64,000 nucleotides of DNA from Bacteroidota bacterium (GCA_027488835.1 JAIYAW010000008.1:224769-288768); one strand, 5' to 3'. Positions 52,877 to 62,182 are shown, counted from the first letter of the stretch. The notes: generated by a model from the sequence alone, not told the origin. A program made the numbers and translations.

Positions 52877-53407
52877 TTAATAGTTAGCTAAAAAACCTTC
52901 TGCAATTTGAGAAACTGTTCCATGGTTTGAATTCCATGAATGATATACTTCTTCTGCCCATTTTATAATAAGTTGAGCACATTCTTCTGCTGTTGTTACC
53001 TTGGTCAAATCTTTTGCAGTAATTTTTCCTCTATTCAATGATGCTGGGGCTTTAAGAAACTCATTTGGTTTGTTTGATTTATATTTATTTAAGTAGTCAC
53101 TGAGAAGGGGTGATTTGTTGTAGTCCCATGTTTGCTTTTTTTCAAGTATTAAATGCAACCTTGTCAAATGAAAATGATTGCTCCATCGTCCATGAATTTC
53201 TGGGTGTTGCAAGGCATGAGAATCAACACTTAAAAATCTAAACAAATTATTTTTCGAATCGTTAAAATCTAAAAATGCAAGTCCATTGTTATAGTTTTCC
53301 ATACATTCAAAAATCCCTCGTTGATAGTTTGCACCACAAAATTGACACTTTCCATTATCATAAAGTACTACATCATTTTTTGCGGCTTGGTCCATGAAGT
53401 CTTGCAT
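52877..53407 (-). CDS. hypothetical protein (DUF5946-like, tentative)
   Basis: CQFCGANYQRGIFECMENYN; SVDSHALQHPEIHGRWSNHFHLTRLHLILE. Confidence 0.55.
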   Translation of the reverse strand: MQDFMDQAAKNDVVLYDNGKCQFCGANYQRGIFECMENYNNGLAFLDFNDSKNNLFRFLSVDSHALQHPEIHGRWSNHFHLTRLHLILEKKQTWDYNKSPLLSDYLNKYKSNKPNEFLKAPASLNRGKITAKDLTKVTTAEECAQLIIKWAEEVYHSWNSNHGTVSQIAEGFLANY

Positions 53408-53475
53408 GATTCTTTATTTTTTATTGAGATATGTAGTAGTCGTCCCAAAATTACTGACATTTTAGATGAAAAAAA

Positions 53476-53500
53476 AAGCCTCACATTTCTGCGAGGCTTT
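53476..53500. terminator. Hairpin terminator
   Basis: agcctcacatttctgcgaggct flanked by A-run. Confidence 0.65.
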
Positions 53501-53508
53501 CTCTGTTT

Positions 53509-53570
53509 GCTCCCCTAATTGACCAAAAATACAACCATCAACCGATGGTTGAATATGTAATCATTTATAA
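53509..53570. repeat. Island repeat copy R5 (gctcccctaattgac module, diverged 3' part)
   Basis: gctcccctaattgaccaaaaatacaaccatcaaccgatggttgaatatg; shares the first 15 nt with R1 and a 30-nt block with R6. Confidence 0.7.
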
Positions 53571-53653
53571 ATCAAATAGATAGGAAAAGGTGACTAGTGT
53601 TTTAATTAATGTACAGTGTTGATTTTTAACTTTTTCAATCTTTATTCGTCTAT

Positions 53654-54820
53654 ATGGATAATATGATGAAGTTTAGATTTTTGATAATACTAATTTTTAG
53701 TATTTTTAGTAAAGGCTATTCGCAGGTTAATGTATATGATAGTATCTATCACAGTGGTGTTTGGAGAACTTTCAACATTCATTTGCCCAAAGGATACAAT
53801 AATAGTTTGAAATATCCGTTAGTTTTGGGTTTTCATGGCGGACAACAGGCAGCCACAAGTTCACAAGGGTGGACTGTATTTGCCTATCAAAGTAAACTTT
53901 CAGAAAAGGCGGATAGTTCCGGTTTCATTGTAATTTATCCTGAAGGACTAGTTTTGAATCAAAATCGGTCTTGGAATGCAGGAAATTGTTGTCCACCTGC
54001 AATCAATCAAAATATTGACGATGTTGGATTCATTGACAATCTGCTAAACTCAGTTTTCTCAAATTATTCAATTGATACTACCCGAGTTTATGCAACTGGT
54101 TCATCTAATGGCGGTATGCTTTGTTACAGATTAGCTTGCGAATTGAGTCATCGTTTTGCTGCAATAGCTCCTAATGCTTGTGCTCAAATGTATTTTCCTT
54201 GCAATCCGACAAATAAAATCCCAGTTATTAGTTTTCATTCCAAAGTTGACCCAATAGTTCCTTATACAGGTGGTATGGGTGGGGCATCCCCGTTGACAAA
54301 AATATATTTTCCATCTCAGGACAGCACAATGAGGTTATGGTCTCAAAAAAACAATTGTTCAAAAAGGGACACAATCATCAATGGTAATAAAATTAATTAC
54401 GACTTTGTTAAAATACATGACTGTTCCTGCAATGTTGAAATTCATCATTATGCTACTACCGACGGTAGCCATAGTTGGCCAGGCGGAAATCCCAATAATA
54501 ACCCGGTTTCTACTCAAATAAATGCAACGAATTTATTATGGGATTTTTTTAAAAAATATACAATACCCTGTTCGAAGGTTGGGGCTTCAAATATCTATAA
54601 TGACAATACTATTTTATTTCCCAATCCTGTTTTTGATTTTGTGAATATTTCAAATCTGCAAATAGGCCTAAGTTATACATTAAGTGATTTATCAGGTAAG
54701 GTTATAAAAAATGGAATTACATTGGGAACCATTGATGTATCAAATCTATCTCCTGCTGTTTATTTTCTAAATCTTAATTTTGGAGATTCCTTCAAATGTT
54801 ATAAAATAATCAAGGATTGA
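53654..54820 (+). CDS. secreted alpha/beta-hydrolase esterase (PHB-depolymerase/LpqC-like) with T9SS sorting domain, paralog A
   Basis: YPLVLGFHGGQQ; YATGSSNGGMLCYRLACELSHRFAAIAPNA; DGSHSWPGG; T9SS domain ILFPNPVFDFVNISNLQ. Confidence 0.85.
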   Translation: MDNMMKFRFLIILIFSIFSKGYSQVNVYDSIYHSGVWRTFNIHLPKGYNNSLKYPLVLGFHGGQQAATSSQGWTVFAYQSKLSEKADSSGFIVIYPEGLVLNQNRSWNAGNCCPPAINQNIDDVGFIDNLLNSVFSNYSIDTTRVYATGSSNGGMLCYRLACELSHRFAAIAPNACAQMYFPCNPTNKIPVISFHSKVDPIVPYTGGMGGASPLTKIYFPSQDSTMRLWSQKNNCSKRDTIINGNKINYDFVKIHDCSCNVEIHHYATTDGSHSWPGGNPNNNPVSTQINATNLLWDFFKKYTIPCSKVGASNIYNDNTILFPNPVFDFVNISNLQIGLSYTLSDLSGKVIKNGITLGTIDVSNLSPAVYFLNLNFGDSFKCYKIIKD

Positions 54821-54840
54821 AAAAACAAACTCTGAAAAAT

Positions 54841-54904
54841 AAAAATACAACCACCCCCATCTCTGAGCCAATTCAACTTCTTCTCAATATTGGTAAGGGT
54901 TTAG
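54841..54904. repeat. 3'-flank repeat D1
   Basis: aaaaatacaaccacccccatctctgagccaattcaacttcttctcaatattggtaagggttta; near copy at 57180. Confidence 0.85.
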
Positions 54905-54906
54905 AA

Positions 54907-54950
54907 AGGGAGCCAAAAATACAGATATCAATCGATGGTTGATTTTTTAA
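54907..54950. repeat. Island repeat copy R6
   Basis: gggagccaaaaatacagatatcaatcgatggttga; matches R5 core. Confidence 0.65.
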
Positions 54951-55095
54951 ACTGAATGAAAAACAACATTGCATGAGATAGAATTTATTATAAAATGAAT
55001 GAAAACAAATCCACTGAATTGAATTTCATTTGCGGATGGGTAAACTTTTTTATCATTAAATCGTCTATAACATAAAACAGTAAATTCTATGAAGT

Positions 55096-55938
55096 ATGCA
55101 TAACGCTATTATCGTGATTTTAATCGTATTTTTTTCTTGCAAATCACAAGAACCTATAATTCCAAGCAAACCAATTGCATACAGGCAATCAAAAACAATT
55201 CAATATAATCAAAAAGAAATTGATATTGTTGTTGATAAGCCAGCATTAGATGCTGTGGATGTGCTTATGGTTTTTCATGGGACTGTTTTGAATGACAGCA
55301 ATCTAGTGGAAGCAGCCAATAATACTTTGGATAGTTTCAAGGCATTGTTAGATTCTAACTCAATGATGATTATTAGTGTGATTTACCCACAAGAAAAAAT
55401 ATTGCTCGGCGATAATGTGCAGTTGTGTGAATCTGCGCTTTTATGGTTGAAATATAGTGCAAGTAGCGAATTGGGTATCAAAATAAATAAGATATTTTTA
55501 GCTGGACATTCCCAAGGTGCTTATGTTGCAACACGACTAAATACTTTGTACCAAACCAATGGTGTTATTGCAAATGCTCCAGGGCCATTAAATTTAGTTT
55601 ATAGGTGTAAATTGGAGGAAGATGGGAAAATAAAATCAGGGGTAGAATGTTCGAAGTTAAGGCAGGAATATGGTTCAACTACGGATAACCCAAATGCTTA
55701 TTTTCAAAGGTCACTGATGAATTTCACCAATGGATATAAGTCGGATATTTTATTTATTCAAGGTTTAGATGATTCACCAATTCAATTGTATTCTTGGCCA
55801 ACATTCAAACAAGAAGTTTTGAATTGCACGAATTGCAGCAAAAGACTGTTTGTTGAAGTGCCTCAAAAAGGACATGGTTCTTTATTTCAAGACTCGAATG
55901 CTCAGAAGGAATTTAATCTATTTTTAAAATCACACTAA
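55096..55938 (+). CDS. alpha/beta hydrolase lipoprotein
   Basis: Lipobox VFFSCKS; nucleophile elbow IFLAGHSQGAYVATRL; C-term VEVPQKGHGSLF. Confidence 0.8.
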   Translation: MHNAIIVILIVFFSCKSQEPIIPSKPIAYRQSKTIQYNQKEIDIVVDKPALDAVDVLMVFHGTVLNDSNLVEAANNTLDSFKALLDSNSMMIISVIYPQEKILLGDNVQLCESALLWLKYSASSELGIKINKIFLAGHSQGAYVATRLNTLYQTNGVIANAPGPLNLVYRCKLEEDGKIKSGVECSKLRQEYGSTTDNPNAYFQRSLMNFTNGYKSDILFIQGLDDSPIQLYSWPTFKQEVLNCTNCSKRLFVEVPQKGHGSLFQDSNAQKEFNLFLKSH

Positions 55939-56027
55939 TAAAATGCGGAATCCATATGCTAATTTAGAAAAAGTGGAAACTTTTTATTCGCAAATGCGTC
56001 TAGTTAATCATTGAATTTAAATAAAAT

Positions 56028-57164
56028 ATGAGAAAATTAACACTGCTGCTCATGATTTTATTGAGCAATTATCACTTTTGTTTTTCACAAACCGATAAAT
56101 ATGATAGCCTATACTTAAATGGTAGATATAGGACATTTATGATTCACCTGCCCGTTGGTTATAATTCAATCAATAAGTATCCTTTGGTATTAGCCTTCCA
56201 CGGTGGTGCGCCCTTGGGTTATCAAACTATTCAGTATCAATCGGGGTTGACAAAAAAATCTGATAGTGCAAGTTTTATTTTAGTTTATCCAGAAGGGGTT
56301 AAAATAGCTGGGAATAGAACTTTCAATGCGGGTGGATGTTGTGCACCATCTACTACCTTCAAAATCGATGATGTTGGATTTGTTAATTCATTATTAAATT
56401 ATCTTTTTAAGACGAGTTCAATTGATACAACTCGTGTGTATGCGACTGGATTTTCAAATGGGTCTTTATTGTGTTACAGATTAGCAAATCAGTTGGCCTC
56501 AAGATTTGCAGCTATCGCACCTGTTGCAGGGGATTTGGTATATTATCCTTGGAGCCCAATTAGAGAAGTTCCAATTATTAGTTTCCATTCTTACAAAGAC
56601 CAAAATGTAAAGTATTTTGGAGGTGTAACTGTAGGCACAACGGGTACATATTTTCCTCCTCAAGACAGTATTTTCAATATTATTAGTAAAGGGTATAAAT
56701 GTAAAATTCTAAAAGATACGATTTTTCATAACCCCAATAAATATGACCATTTTGTTTACAAAGATTGTTATTGTAATGCTTTACTTGAACAATACGTGAG
56801 TTATGATGGTGAACATTCATGGCCTGGTGGTTATTCTACTGGTGTTGAAGTAAGTAAACAATTCAGTGCAACATATTTGATGTGGGAGTTTTTTAAAAAA
56901 TATACAATCGACTGTTCGAAGGCAAGTAATTCACATGTCTATTTTGAAAATACTATTGTATTCCCAAATCCTGTTTTTGATTTTGTGAATATTTCAAATC
57001 TGAAAAAAGGCCTAAATTATACTATCAGTGATTTATCAGGTAAGGTTATAAAAAATGGAATTACTTTGGGAACCATTGATGTATCAAATCTATCTCCCGC
57101 TGTTTATATACTAAATCTCAATTTTGGGGATTCATTGAAAATTTACAAAATAATTAAGAATTGA
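56028..57164 (+). CDS. secreted alpha/beta-hydrolase esterase with T9SS sorting domain, paralog B
   Basis: YPLVLAFHGGAP; YATGFSNGSLLCYRLANQLASRFAAIAPVAG; DGEHSWPGGY; same C-terminal domain as 53654..54820. Confidence 0.85.
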   Translation: MRKLTLLLMILLSNYHFCFSQTDKYDSLYLNGRYRTFMIHLPVGYNSINKYPLVLAFHGGAPLGYQTIQYQSGLTKKSDSASFILVYPEGVKIAGNRTFNAGGCCAPSTTFKIDDVGFVNSLLNYLFKTSSIDTTRVYATGFSNGSLLCYRLANQLASRFAAIAPVAGDLVYYPWSPIREVPIISFHSYKDQNVKYFGGVTVGTTGTYFPPQDSIFNIISKGYKCKILKDTIFHNPNKYDHFVYKDCYCNALLEQYVSYDGEHSWPGGYSTGVEVSKQFSATYLMWEFFKKYTIDCSKASNSHVYFENTIVFPNPVFDFVNISNLKKGLNYTISDLSGKVIKNGITLGTIDVSNLSPAVYILNLNFGDSLKIYKIIKN

Positions 57165-57179
57165 AAAATCAACGCTTAA

Positions 57180-57243
57180 AAAAATACAACCACTCCAATC
57201 TCTGAGCCATTTCAACTACTTCTCAATATTGGTAAGGGTTTAC
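57180..57243. repeat. 3'-flank repeat D2
   Basis: aaaaatacaaccactccaatctctgagccatttcaactacttctcaatattggtaagggttta. Confidence 0.85.
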
Positions 57244-57257
57244 AAGGGGTAGAAAAA

Positions 57258-57284
57258 GAAAAAGAGGTCAATTTTGACCTCTTT
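57258..57284. terminator. Hairpin terminator
   Basis: gaaaaagaggtcaattttgacctcttt. Confidence 0.8.
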
Positions 57285-57292
57285 CCCACTTT

Positions 57293-57372
57293 GGCTCCCC
57301 TAATTGACGAAAGTTGCAGCTATAATTCGTTAATTGAGTATGCTACTGTTAGGAAATTAGGGGTTGAACTTC
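57293..57372. repeat. Island repeat copy R1, with CCCCTAATT/AATTAGGGG terminal inverted repeat
   Basis: ggctcccctaattgacgaaagttgcagctataattcgttaattgagtatgctactgttaggaaattaggggttgaacttc. Confidence 0.85.
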
Positions 57373-57402
57373 CTATTAATTTGCAGTAGGCAGTATTTTG
57401 AT

Positions 57403-57768
57403 TTACTTATTTTCCTCAATAATTCTATTCAATTCCTCTGTTATCTCCATGCTTTTAAGTGGTGGCACATTTGCTCCACCAGTATTTCCAACTGGAATTT
57501 CCCCAACAAATGACTTTATGCCCCCAACAAGTAGTCGTGGAATTTGTCCGATAATCTCCCTTCGGTCTTTTATCTTGAATCCGAATAATAACATTTTCCA
57601 ATGAACTAATGTGTGATGGAAGGGATAGGGTTGACCAAGTATATGTGCTCTCTCTAAATGATGCCAGCTTGAACTAAAATCTTTATTTAAAAAATAGTTA
57701 AGAGAAATTTCCAATTCTTTACGAAAGTATAGATTTAATCTCTCGGGCATAGTTGTATGGATTTTCAT
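57403..57768 (-). CDS. DUF3703-like small protein
   Basis: FLNKDFSSSWHHLERAHILGQPYPFHHTLVHWKMLLFGFK...IGQIPRLLVGGIKSFVGEIPVGNTGGANV. Confidence 0.7.
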   Translation of the reverse strand: MKIHTTMPERLNLYFRKELEISLNYFLNKDFSSSWHHLERAHILGQPYPFHHTLVHWKMLLFGFKIKDRREIIGQIPRLLVGGIKSFVGEIPVGNTGGANVPPLKSMEITEELNRIIEENK

Positions 57769-57785
57769 ATTGATTATTTAAAACG

Positions 57786-57820
57786 AAAAAGGGTTACACT
57801 TTACAAGTATAACCCTTTTA
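57786..57820. terminator. Hairpin terminator
   Basis: aaaaagggttacactttacaagtataaccctttta. Confidence 0.75.
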
Positions 57821-57831
57821 CTTTTATATCT

Positions 57832-57910
57832 GCTCCCCTAATTGAGGAAAGCTGCAATAACAATGCGATGATTGAGTATTTGACAATCAGGAAATTAAGA
57901 GGTTGAACTT
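57832..57910. repeat. Island repeat copy R2
   Basis: gctcccctaattgaggaaagctgcaataacaatgcgatgattgagtatttgacaatcaggaaattaagaggttgaactt. Confidence 0.85.
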
Positions 57911-57930
57911 TGTGTAAATTTGTAGGGAGT

Positions 57931-58527
57931 TTATTTGTCCTTTTCTTGATTTCTTTTCCCTTTTAAAGGTAAAATCACGTTAAACGAAATATTGTTCACT
58001 TTGCTATCTATCTTTTCAAACATTGAATTCAATCCCCATTCATACCTAATGCCTAAACTAACTTCTTTGTAGATAGATTTTCTAATATCAAAAAACAGAG
58101 TAGAATAATTCGTTGTTTCCTTTCCTAAGTCTATAGTCCCTGTTGCGGTTTTAAGCTCAGGATTAAACAAGTAATTTTCTACCAGTCCCAGACCTATATG
58201 TGCCTTTTTCCCAATGTTAAGCATAGGCCCAATATACATTGCTATATTTCCGGTGGTAAATTCTCCAACCAATCCTGGCATTAAGGATAAATTGCCATAA
58301 TTGCGACTTGAACCATTTATTTCGGTATAAATAGAAAACCTATTGGATAATTTTCTGGTATAATAAAAACCGCCGCCTACATCAACTTTATTAAAATCAT
58401 CATTGAAGCCAAAAATATTGGTAGACAATACAACGCCAAATTTATTTTTTGATGGGGCAATCTCTTGAGCAACTAATGTTGTTATTGTTGCACAAAGTAA
58501 CGCGAGTGTTAAAAATAATTTTTTCAT
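57931..58527 (-). CDS. outer-membrane beta-barrel-like protein
   Basis: Signal peptide ...ITTLVAQE; alternating beta pattern GGGFYYTRKLSNRFSIYTEINGSSRNYG. Confidence 0.7.
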   Translation of the reverse strand: MKKLFLTLALLCATITTLVAQEIAPSKNKFGVVLSTNIFGFNDDFNKVDVGGGFYYTRKLSNRFSIYTEINGSSRNYGNLSLMPGLVGEFTTGNIAMYIGPMLNIGKKAHIGLGLVENYLFNPELKTATGTIDLGKETTNYSTLFFDIRKSIYKEVSLGIRYEWGLNSMFEKIDSKVNNISFNVILPLKGKRNQEKDK

Positions 58528-58554
58528 TTATTTAATTTTAGAATAATTTAACTA

Positions 58555-59688
58555 TTAAAATTCCCCCTTCAACACATCCACACCAATTGCGTACCCATAG
58601 GTTTTTCCGTTGGCATCTTTGTAAATTCTGATTTTATTGCAAGCCATTCCTAAATTGACTTTCGCCCAGGTTTTACCACCGTCTTTGGTTTCGTAGCCTG
58701 TATTCATGGTGCCTACAAAGCCGTGGTTTTCGTCTATAAAACCAATACCAAATTCCCTTGCTCCAGCATCTTCCACTAAGTTGATTTCATTCCAAGTTTC
58801 ACCGCCATCGATTGTTTTGGCGATACGTTGTTGTTTTACGTTTGAATCTGGATTATAGGATTGTATAGTTACATAACCAACTTTGTTTGTTGGGAAAGAA
58901 GCCTTCCAAGTACCTTCAAATGGACGATTGGATTGGTACACCTTTTTCCATGTTTTTCCGCCATCGTTGGTTTTTAAAATCAAGGCGTTGGATTTTTCTA
59001 TATCTTCATCAGAGGCAGCACAAACAAATCCGTTGTTTTTATCAAACATTTTGATATCAAAGAGCATTTTACAGTCGTTGTTCATGCTATTGGAAGTCCA
59101 AGTTGCACCACCATCGTGCGATACCATCATATTAGCTGGAGAACCTACACGACCTACGGCGTAAATATGTATTTTATGGTCTATTTTTCCGTGATTAATG
59201 TATTGTTCTTTAACAATATCAACGGCGCAAAGGCCTTTAACATAGGGGCCTTTATAGTCTACTGGCTTCCAAGTTTTGCCACCATCTTTGGTTCCATACA
59301 AAGGAATGGAGTCGGTAACATTAGGGAAATAATCTGTTCCAACCGTACCCGAAAAACCAACTAAACTATCCACAAAGGCAATGGTTCGAAAAAAAGTTCC
59401 TTTTTTTTCCAATTGTTTTTCCCAGGTTTTGCCACCATTTTTTGTGTGGTGAATACTTCCATAACCGTTTACATACCAACCTTCTTTTTCATTGATGAAA
59501 GTGATATCATCTTGTTTCCCAGGATAGCGCTCCGTATTCAATTTTTTCCAACCTTTTTCGGGTAGTTTAACTTCTTCTTTTTTAGCAAGCGTCTCGTTAC
59601 TCCCATTTACTTGAGCATATAAATTACCCCAGCTAAAAATTATTACAAATAAAATTACCCAGCAATTGATTTTGGTGTTGTTATTCAT
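58555..59688 (-). CDS. YCF48/BNR Asp-box beta-propeller secreted protein
   Basis: At least five DGGxTW boxes (TKDGGKTWKPV, SHDGGATWTS, TNDGGKTWKKV, TIDGGETWNEI, TKDGGKTWAKV) plus NGGKTWEKQ. Confidence 0.85.
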   Translation of the reverse strand: MNNNTKINCWVILFVIIFSWGNLYAQVNGSNETLAKKEEVKLPEKGWKKLNTERYPGKQDDITFINEKEGWYVNGYGSIHHTKNGGKTWEKQLEKKGTFFRTIAFVDSLVGFSGTVGTDYFPNVTDSIPLYGTKDGGKTWKPVDYKGPYVKGLCAVDIVKEQYINHGKIDHKIHIYAVGRVGSPANMMVSHDGGATWTSNSMNNDCKMLFDIKMFDKNNGFVCAASDEDIEKSNALILKTNDGGKTWKKVYQSNRPFEGTWKASFPTNKVGYVTIQSYNPDSNVKQQRIAKTIDGGETWNEINLVEDAGAREFGIGFIDENHGFVGTMNTGYETKDGGKTWAKVNLGMACNKIRIYKDANGKTYGYAIGVDVLKGEF

Positions 59689-59735
59689 TTTATATATAAT
59701 TTTTTAAATTATGGTTTTGTTAAAAAATCCAGGTG

Positions 59736-60116
59736 CTACTTCCCATTCCAAGCATCCATTATTCCTGATTTTATATCAGTGTAATTGGTAATAAGCCAAA
59801 TAACCAAAACAATAAGGAAAATTGTTTTCCAGTGGGTTTTTACTAAGACCTTTAAGTCAGTTAAAAATTGATTCATATCAGTGATTTTAAACGTTAAATT
59901 AAACTCGTATGGTTTGGTGTCAGATTGATTGGCAAATTCAGATAAATCCATTTTCAAGGCTTCCCCAATTACTTTTAACGAATGAAGGCTTGGATTCACT
60001 TTGTTATTCTCAATCCTCTGAATTGTCCTAAGCGTTAAACCGGTTTTTTCTGAAAGTTCTTTTTGAGAACAATTCAAACTGGTTCTAAGCTCTTTCAATC
60101 TTTCTCCAAATTCCAT
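59736..60116 (-). CDS. XRE-family HTH regulator with C-terminal transmembrane helix
   Basis: LKELRTSLNCSQKELSEKTGLTLRTIQRIENNKVNPSLHSLKVIGEAL + WKTIFLIVLVIWLITNYTDI. Confidence 0.88.
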   Translation of the reverse strand: MEFGERLKELRTSLNCSQKELSEKTGLTLRTIQRIENNKVNPSLHSLKVIGEALKMDLSEFANQSDTKPYEFNLTFKITDMNQFLTDLKVLVKTHWKTIFLIVLVIWLITNYTDIKSGIMDAWNGK

Positions 60117-60255
60117 TATGCAAATATGATTTAGGTTATTGAATAAATGAAAGACAAATAGGCGTCATTTGTACGACATTTCATATGTCCAATGCAATAT
60201 TACAACCAGGTTGTGAAAAATAAGTTGAAAAAGTAGGTAAATGCAACACGACTTA

Positions 60256-60313
60256 TGCCACTATAATGGGATGATTGAGTAAGTGACTATCAGGAGATTG
60301 AAGGATTAAACTT
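60256..60313. repeat. Island repeat copy R3 (most diverged E-module)
   Basis: tgccactataatgggatgattgagtaagtgactatcaggagattgaaggattaaactt. Confidence 0.75.
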
Positions 60314-60321
60314 CTCCACAT

Positions 60322-61413
60322 TTACTTATTTTTCTGTCTCTGAATGATAAATTCGTTTGTAAAATGTGAAATACCTGTGAAAGTCAAAATCAACAAAATA
60401 GTAGTTATAAATGAGCTACTGTTAATTCCAAAAAATGCGATACTCCATAAAATGATAATCCATTGAATAAAGTAAATATTAGTAACTCCTTTACTCCAGC
60501 GAAATAGTAAATCAAAAAAACTATTCGTAGGTATATTATCTATAACTAACTTAGTTAAATACAACCAAACCATTACAAATCCACACATAAAAAACATAGC
60601 ACCTTGACGGCTATGGTAGTAGTCGTTAAAATGATATTGATAATTACTAAATGAAATGGCAACACCTATGCCAATAAGGAATATCCCAAACAGGCCAAAG
60701 TAGTTAAAGATTCTATTCATATCTATTGAATTTTTAACAGTTTCGCCGAGAAACATTCCTAGTAGTGGAAAAGTAAGCCAAGGGAAAACTGGAAAGGCGA
60801 TTTTATTCGCAATAAAGCTAAACTCGATTGGTAAGTCTCCCCAAAAAAGCTCTAATATTTGGTCTACTATTGGAATGTCTATCTTTATTCCCCATAGCAA
60901 TGGTGAAATCATACTAATCAGAAATGCGGACAATAAAACCAGGTACTTATTGATTTGAAGTGCTTGAATGATTGACATTATCATTAGGGCAATACCCGCA
61001 AATTGTAATATATCCACAGTAGTTAAAATCGTGTACTCATTAATTTTTTCTATTGGGAATGTTTTTACTACATCCAATTTTAGGTAAGTGGCCAGTGTAA
61101 ACGGAATTACACCCCTGAACATATTTAACACGTAACCACTCAAAAATATTTTAAACCCGCGTAAGAGCTTTGGCTTTAATTCTGATTTACTTGAATAGAT
61201 GAATGAAAATCCCATCAAAGTCATAAAGACAGGTGCTGCAGGAGGACCGCCTAAAAATGATATAATTTGTCCGAGCACAGAGTTCTTTACTTCTTGATTT
61301 GCGAACACCTCAAGCGTATGAACCGCAATCATAAAAAGTACAGCCAAGCCTCTTGCAAGGTCAATGGACAAAAGTCTGTTGTTTTGCTTTGTAACAGTCA
61401 TATTTACAATCAT
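60322..61413 (-). CDS. heparan-alpha-glucosaminide N-acetyltransferase-like (DUF1624) membrane acyltransferase
   Basis: NRLLSIDLARGLAVLFMIAVHTLEVF; multi-TM; PVFPWLTFPLLGMFLGE. Confidence 0.75.
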   Translation of the reverse strand: MIVNMTVTKQNNRLLSIDLARGLAVLFMIAVHTLEVFANQEVKNSVLGQIISFLGGPPAAPVFMTLMGFSFIYSSKSELKPKLLRGFKIFLSGYVLNMFRGVIPFTLATYLKLDVVKTFPIEKINEYTILTTVDILQFAGIALMIMSIIQALQINKYLVLLSAFLISMISPLLWGIKIDIPIVDQILELFWGDLPIEFSFIANKIAFPVFPWLTFPLLGMFLGETVKNSIDMNRIFNYFGLFGIFLIGIGVAISFSNYQYHFNDYYHSRQGAMFFMCGFVMVWLYLTKLVIDNIPTNSFFDLLFRWSKGVTNIYFIQWIIILWSIAFFGINSSSFITTILLILTFTGISHFTNEFIIQRQKNK

Positions 61414-61471
61414 TTTTAGACTGCAAAAATGGGGTACTTCACAATGATTTCACTTGACATATGTCACAAAA

Positions 61472-62041
61472 TCACTTTGCTCTCAACCGACTCAATGTTT
61501 CTCTAGTGATACCAAGAAAAGAGGCAATATATGTTAAAGGAATGCGTTGGAGAATTTGGGGTTCTTTGTCTAACAATGTCAAGTATTTATCAATTGAATT
61601 CGCCATTTGAGAAAAGTAAAACTTATCTTCTAAAAACAGGGCGTACTCTTCAATTATTGTATTTACAAAATTGGCTATCTGAATGTTGGAAAACATTAAG
61701 GGTTTTATCTTTTTTATATTGATTGCAATTAGGGTGCAATTTTCAACCAGCTCAATTGTTTCTCTTGAAGGCTTGTCATTAAAATTTTGCAATGACCCAA
61801 CCATATCATTTTCTAAAGCAAACCAAGTGTTTACTTCTATTCCATCTTTTAAGTAGTAACTTCTAACTGCACCTTTAATAACAAAATAGGCAAAATCGTG
61901 TCGTTGATTTTCATTGATGAGCACGTGCTTTTTGTTCAAATTTAAGATTGACAAATGGCAGCAGATTTCTGCTTTTGTTTCATCAGATAGTTGTTGATTG
62001 ACAGAAAAATGGTCTATAAAGGGTTGGAATAAGCTGTCCAT
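61472..62041 (-). CDS. Crp/Fnr-family transcriptional regulator
   Basis: cNMP-like FAYFVIKGAVRSYYLKDGIEVNTWFALENDMVGSL; C-term RIPLTYIASFLGITRETLSRLRAK. Confidence 0.9.
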   Translation of the reverse strand: MDSLFQPFIDHFSVNQQLSDETKAEICCHLSILNLNKKHVLINENQRHDFAYFVIKGAVRSYYLKDGIEVNTWFALENDMVGSLQNFNDKPSRETIELVENCTLIAINIKKIKPLMFSNIQIANFVNTIIEEYALFLEDKFYFSQMANSIDKYLTLLDKEPQILQRIPLTYIASFLGITRETLSRLRAK

Positions 62042-62148
62042 TCTTAAATGTTAAGTATACATCAAAGATATTAAGTTGCATCTTTTTAAAAAATCCTCCT
62101 GATAAAAATCCAAAAGATGCAACTCGTCTAACTCACTGACGGACAAAG

Positions 62149-62175
62149 AAAAAGTCCCGCAATATGCGGGACTTG
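62149..62175. terminator. Hairpin terminator
   Basis: aaaaagtcccgcaatatgcgggacttg. Confidence 0.75.
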
Positions 62176-62182
62176 TCCAGTG

